Assembly: GCA_002839245.1 (NCBI GenBank)
Contig: PGXR01000097.1
Span: forward strand, 1 to 10,534
DNA from: Spirochaetae bacterium HGW-Spirochaetae-7
Lineage (GTDB): Bacteria > Spirochaetota > Spirochaetia > Treponematales > UBA12059
Direction: 5' to 3'
Length of the DNA: 10,534 nucleotides
Shown here: in pieces, positions 7,136 to 10,534 of the stretch
How positions within the stretch are numbered: the first letter of the stretch is position 1
Layout of the letters: the number at the start of each line of letters is the position of its first letter
Program-made: the position numbers and the translations under genes
The notes under the pieces: model-generated
Databases searched by the model: none
Told to the model about the DNA's origin: nothing
What the model saw: the letters and a program-made list of their open reading frames with translations, nothing else

Positions 7136-8668
7136 TCAAAGATCGTGTCCGCAATAGGACAGGTTGAAGCTCTTGTTGCACAGGGGGAAATCGGATATTC
7201 CCTGATTCCGCAAGACCTGGGCCAGGCCCGCCCAATTGTGGAAGGACGGATCGACGACCTTGTAGCGCGCGAACTTGCCCTCCCCGTCGGTAATGGCCGC
7301 ATGGCATATCTCGCCGCGCCAGCCTTCGTTGAAGGCGATCGAAAAGCTGTCCGGTTCAAGAGGGCCGGGTACGCGCATCACTTCGCCCTTCGGGATGGAC
7401 TTGAGCTGTTCCCGGATGAACGTCGTCGATTGCTGTATCTCCAGCCATCGGACGAATGCCCTCGCGAAGACGTCGCCGGAATCGCAGGTCGAGACTGGCA
7501 TCTGGTAGAACCTGAAAATGCCGCCGGGTTGGGTATAGCGGATGTCGCGAACGAGTCCTGACGCCCTCGCGGCAGGTCCGACGATGCCGAGCTCGACGGC
7601 CGTTTCCCTTGAAAGCGGGCCGGTGTCCTCGAAGCGCGCCATAACCGACTGGTTGCTCCACAGCAGGTTGACGGCATCCGCGGTCTCCCTGCTGATGACG
7701 TCCAGCCGTCTCAGCAGTTCCTCGGCCATCGACTGGTCCACGTCGAAGCGGACGCCGCCCGGCCGGACGAGGCTGCGACCGAAACGGCTGCCGCACACGA
7801 GGGCGGTCATGTTGAGGTATTCCCCGCGCAGGCGGCCGCAGAAGCTGGCCACAGGCAGGAATCCCACGTCGCCCGAGAGCGCGCCAAGGTCCCCGACATG
7901 GTTGGCCAGCCGCTCCAGTTCGAGCGCCACTCCGCGCAGTACCTGGGCGCGGGCCGTCTTCTGGGTGTGCGAGAACGCTTCGACTATCTGGCAGTACGTG
8001 GTGGCATGAGCTATCGTCGTGTCTCCTGCCGCAGTCTCCATATAGTGGAGCGACCGCGTAGAAGGGCCGGCTTCCATCGCCTTCTCGATGCCGCGGTGCT
8101 GGAAGCCGAGTGCTATTTCGAGGTGGAATACTTCCTCGCCGTGGCACTGGAACCGGAAATGGCCGGGTTCGATGACACCGGCATGGACGGGCCCTACGGC
8201 CACCTCGTGGACCTGTTCGCCTTCCACCCGGTAGAAGTCGCCGACGGCCGGTTCTATGGGAGCCGAGGCAAGCCGGTCCCAGGCGTCCGTCCCGGTCCAT
8301 GACCTGCAATAGCGGACGGGCTTGAGCCAGGGATGCCCCTCCGGGCGGAGTCCGAACTGTTCGGCTATCTCGCGCTCGAACAGGTGCACTTGCGGGCACA
8401 ACGGCGTCATTGACTCGAAGCCCGTACCTGAAGCATGCGTCCGGCCGATGTTGACGATATTCTTTTCGTCGTCGGCAAGTACCACGTAAAGCACGGTCGT
8501 GCCGGCCGCGTCGCCCTTTGCGCCGAACAGCGAGCTGACCCGCTGGCCGTCCCGCACCGCTGCCAGGATGGCTTGCCTGAAGTCCTCGATGCGCAGCAAT
8601 GGAATCGTATCGACAGGCAGCGATAGCCCGTTGACCAGCGGCGCCAGTCTCGTTTCTGTCGTGTTCAT
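7136..8668 (-). CDS. hyfG: NuoC-NuoD-like large subunit lacking NiFe ligands (HyfG/Ehr type)
   Basis: The 510-residue protein fuses a NuoC-like domain (about 20-125) to a NuoD/NiFe large-subunit-like domain (about 150-510), as in HycE/HyfG. GFQHRGIEK (188-196) is the conserved loop that in complex I lines the quinone end, and Y209 aligns with the quinone-binding tyrosine. The two cysteine motifs that hold NiFe are lost. The RVCGIC position reads TAAGDT (212-217), before AHATTY, and the C-terminal DPCxSC position reads NLSYCG (502-507), before an immediate end. It should therefore not be a hydrogenase. Known Ehr complexes have lost these ligands in the same way; their electron partner is unsettled. 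I chose the ATG at 8668, which overlaps the preceding gene's stop as ATGA. A much longer frame runs upstream but is a shadow of that gene. Confidence 0.93.
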   Translation of the reverse strand: MNTTETRLAPLVNGLSLPVDTIPLLRIEDFRQAILAAVRDGQRVSSLFGAKGDAAGTTVLYVVLADDEKNIVNIGRTHASGTGFESMTPLCPQVHLFEREIAEQFGLRPEGHPWLKPVRYCRSWTGTDAWDRLASAPIEPAVGDFYRVEGEQVHEVAVGPVHAGVIEPGHFRFQCHGEEVFHLEIALGFQHRGIEKAMEAGPSTRSLHYMETAAGDTTIAHATTYCQIVEAFSHTQKTARAQVLRGVALELERLANHVGDLGALSGDVGFLPVASFCGRLRGEYLNMTALVCGSRFGRSLVRPGGVRFDVDQSMAEELLRRLDVISRETADAVNLLWSNQSVMARFEDTGPLSRETAVELGIVGPAARASGLVRDIRYTQPGGIFRFYQMPVSTCDSGDVFARAFVRWLEIQQSTTFIREQLKSIPKGEVMRVPGPLEPDSFSIAFNEGWRGEICHAAITDGEGKFARYKVVDPSFHNWAGLAQVLRNQGISDFPLCNKSFNLSYCGHDL

Positions 8669-10098
8669 GCCTGGTTCCCCAGGAATCGTACGGCGCTCTC
8701 CAGCATGTCTGTCAGCGGGCCGGGAATGTACAGGCCGAGCATCAGGACTATGGCCATGAAAGCCAGTGCCGGCGCAGTCGTCATGAAGCCGTCGCGGTAC
8801 CCGGAACTTTCCATGTCCTGCGGCACGCGACCCTGCACGACCTTCAGTACCGTCATGCCCATGCCGACGAATACCAGAAGCAGCAGGACAAGGAACAGGC
8901 CGCCGCTCCAGAATCGGCCGGAGGCGAACGCCCCGTTGAGTATTGAAAATTCGCTTATGAAAGGCCCGAATGGTGGGGATCCGGTGATGGCCAGGAAGCC
9001 GGCGAGAAACAGCGTGCCCGAAAGCGGCAATCGCCTGAGTGCCCCCTGCACCTGGTCGGTATTCTTGCTTGCGTAGGCGCGGTGGATGTTGCCGGCGGAG
9101 AGGAAGAGCACGCCCTTCGTCATCGCGTTGGCCATCACGTGCAGCATCGTGCCGTAAAGCGCGGGAGCTCCGATTCCCAGCCCCAGCGCTAGGATGCCCA
9201 TGTGCTCGACGCTGGAATACGCCAGCATGCGCTTGAAGTCGCGCTGGCTGACCATGAATATGCCGGCGACCGCCATCGAGAAGAGCCCGATGAAAACCAG
9301 CAGCTTTGATATGAACGGACCTTCGCCGGCCGCATTGCATATCTGGTAGATGCGCAGCAGGGCGAGGAACGCTCCGCTCGTCACTCCGCCGGCGAATATG
9401 GCCCCGACCACGCCTGGCGCTTCGCCATACGCGTCGGGTTTCCAGGTATGCATGGGCGCCAGTCCCATCTTGGTGCCGAAGCCGATGAGGAACAGTATGA
9501 ATGATGCCCTGAGCCAGACCTTGGATAGACCGGGAGCGTTTCGCAGCAGATCCTCGAACGTCAGGGTCGCCTGGAATCCGCCCTGCATCGACGAATACGC
9601 CAGGAAGAAGGTGCCCAGGAGGGCCAATGCTATGCCGACTGATCCGACGAGCAGGTATTTCCAGGTAGCCTCTATGCTGCGCGGGGTGTGGTTGAAATAG
9701 ATGAGAGGCGCCGTCGCCAGCGTCGTGCCTTCTATCGCAACCCACATGAGCCCGAGGTGGTGCGACCATATCACCAGGCTGATGAGTCCCAGGAAGGCCA
9801 GGAGGCAAGCGGTGAAGACCCGGTTCTGCCGGTCTTCCCGGTATTTCAGGTAGCCTACGGTGTAGAACGACGAGAAAAAGTACAGTACCGAAACGGTCAG
9901 CAGGATAATGGCGCCGACGGGGTCGAGTACCAGCCATGGGTAGGGATTGCGCAGTTCAGGGTGCGAAAGCACGATGAACGTGACCGTCGAATGGGCAATC
10001 GCCGTTGCCGGCAGCAACCATGGCCTGAGGCGGTTGGAAGGAATGGACAGGGCCAGCGCGGCCATGGCCAGGGGTAGCAGGACAAGGACCAGTGCCAT
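8665..10098 (-). CDS. hyfF: HyfF-like antiporter-type membrane subunit (NuoN/Mrp family)
   Basis: A 477-residue, very hydrophobic protein with about a dozen membrane helices, of the proton-conducting NuoL/M/N-Mrp family. Ionisable residues expected in the channel are present: E123 (WVAIEGTT), K210 (GFGTKMGLAPMHTW), H217, K290 (FKRMLAYSS), H299 and K328 (MTKGVLF). It should couple electron transfer in the complex to H+ or Na+ movement; which ion cannot be told. The ATG at 10098 has AAGGAG (10105-10110) 6-7 nt upstream, and that site forms the last two codons of the HyfE-like gene. Its stop overlaps the large-subunit start as ATGA (4 bp), so stoichiometry is probably set by translational coupling. 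Length is slightly below E. coli HyfF (about 526). Confidence 0.95.
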   Translation of the reverse strand: MALVLVLLPLAMAALALSIPSNRLRPWLLPATAIAHSTVTFIVLSHPELRNPYPWLVLDPVGAIILLTVSVLYFFSSFYTVGYLKYREDRQNRVFTACLLAFLGLISLVIWSHHLGLMWVAIEGTTLATAPLIYFNHTPRSIEATWKYLLVGSVGIALALLGTFFLAYSSMQGGFQATLTFEDLLRNAPGLSKVWLRASFILFLIGFGTKMGLAPMHTWKPDAYGEAPGVVGAIFAGGVTSGAFLALLRIYQICNAAGEGPFISKLLVFIGLFSMAVAGIFMVSQRDFKRMLAYSSVEHMGILALGLGIGAPALYGTMLHVMANAMTKGVLFLSAGNIHRAYASKNTDQVQGALRRLPLSGTLFLAGFLAITGSPPFGPFISEFSILNGAFASGRFWSGGLFLVLLLLVFVGMGMTVLKVVQGRVPQDMESSGYRDGFMTTAPALAFMAIVLMLGLYIPGPLTDMLESAVRFLGNQA

Positions 10099-10101
10099 GG
10101 G

Positions 10102-10534
10102 TCACTCCTTCAGGGACGAAAGCTTGCGCGTGTCGAGCGACGAGAACGCCTTGTTGATATGGTTGGTTATTATCGAAACGATGAACACGCTGACGAACAG
10201 GTCGAGGAGCATTCCCATCTCGACGACCAGCGGAATCGCTTCGACCAGGAGCAGGCTGAAGATGTAGATGCCGTTCTCCAGTACCAGGTATCCGAGAACC
10301 TGCGACAGGGCTTTGTACCTGGTGGTGAGCAGGATGAAACCTATCAGGACGGTCGTAATGGAAGTCGGTATTATGAGCGACGCCGCATGCTGGTCCAGCG
10401 CCTGCATCCTGCTGGATACCAGAAACACGGTCGCGGTAATCACCGCGCCGAGGATGGTCGACGGCAAGAGGCCGATGAGGGGTTCAACCTCGCGCTTGAT
10501 CATCACGTCCCTGAGCGCCTTGATCATGATGGCC
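10102..10534 (-). CDS. hyfE: HyfE-like membrane subunit, C-terminal part (5' end outside window)
   Basis: This membrane subunit resembles hydrogenase-4 component E, a small NuoK/MrpC-like protein. About 143 codons are visible, and the frame stays open through the right edge of the window. E. coli HyfE has 216 residues, and the visible part lines up with its last two thirds, so the ATG at 10527 is probably internal. The strongest match is the C-terminal region: GYLVLENGIYIF, with the conserved LENG glutamate of the MrpC/NuoK fold, then LVVEMGMLLDLFVSVFIV and a basic tail ending KLSSLKE. Four membrane helices are visible. The gene ends 3 bp before the HyfF-like start. Earlier genes of the complex (HyfB-, HyfC- and HyfD-like) are expected beyond the window edge. 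Confidence 0.9.
   Translation of the reverse strand, partial: AIMIKALRDVMIKREVEPLIGLLPSTILGAVITATVFLVSSRMQALDQHAASLIIPTSITTVLIGFILLTTRYKALSQVLGYLVLENGIYIFSLLLVEAIPLVVEMGMLLDLFVSVFIVSIITNHINKAFSSLDTRKLSSLKE

Noticed and set aside
7136..9937. A 933-codon minus-strand reading frame covering the large subunit and most of the HyfF-like gene
   Set aside because: Only the part from 8668 down matches a protein family. The upstream part is arginine- and proline-rich, lies out of frame over the well-supported HyfF-like gene, and the ATGA junction gives the real start.

Overview
The window is a gene-dense, G+C-rich (roughly 60%) stretch of bacterial chromosome. The organism is probably Gram-negative. 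Two neighbouring genes carry exported CxxCH haem-c motifs, one on a predicted lipoprotein and one on a membrane-anchored periplasmic domain. Promoters are sigma70-like, and ATA and AGG codons are frequent despite the high G+C. Adjacent rny-ymdB plus a Hyf/Ehr-type membrane complex and c-type haem sensing would fit an anaerobe or microaerophile of a Desulfuromonadota-, Nitrospirota- or Spirochaetota-like lineage. The sequence alone does not decide among these.

Left part (1-3445): an RNA-metabolism neighbourhood. It holds the 3' end of an RluA-type pseudouridine synthase (+), a small RRM RNA-binding protein (-), then divergently RNase Y (rny, +) and the phosphodiesterase YmdB (+). The RRM and rny genes fire away from each other from two good sigma70 promoters at 854-882 and 926-953. 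The rny-ymdB gap holds four perfect hairpins in tandem with a 17-nt period, the first built over the rny stop codon, followed by a terminator-like hairpin.

Middle (3435-6330): a class I SAM methyltransferase (-) tail-to-tail with ymdB. Divergent from it is a two-gene operon (+): a membrane class III adenylate cyclase with a periplasmic c-type haem motif, overlapped by a cytochrome P460-family lipoprotein. This looks like a haem-based periplasmic redox or gas sensor that outputs cAMP, paired with a second haem protein.

Right part (6310-10534, all -): the distal end of an operon for a membrane complex related to group 4 energy-converting hydrogenases and complex I. The order of translation is HyfE-like (cut by the window edge), HyfF-like antiporter subunit, HyfG-like large subunit (NuoC and NuoD fused) and a fused ferredoxin-NuoB-like small subunit. 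The large subunit has lost the cysteines that hold the NiFe centre, while the small subunit keeps every Fe-S ligand. The complex is therefore better read as an energy-converting hydrogenase-related (Ehr) complex than as a hydrogenase.

All three convergent gene pairs overlap at their 3' ends (50, 11 and 21 bp), and no intergenic stretch exceeds 235 bp.
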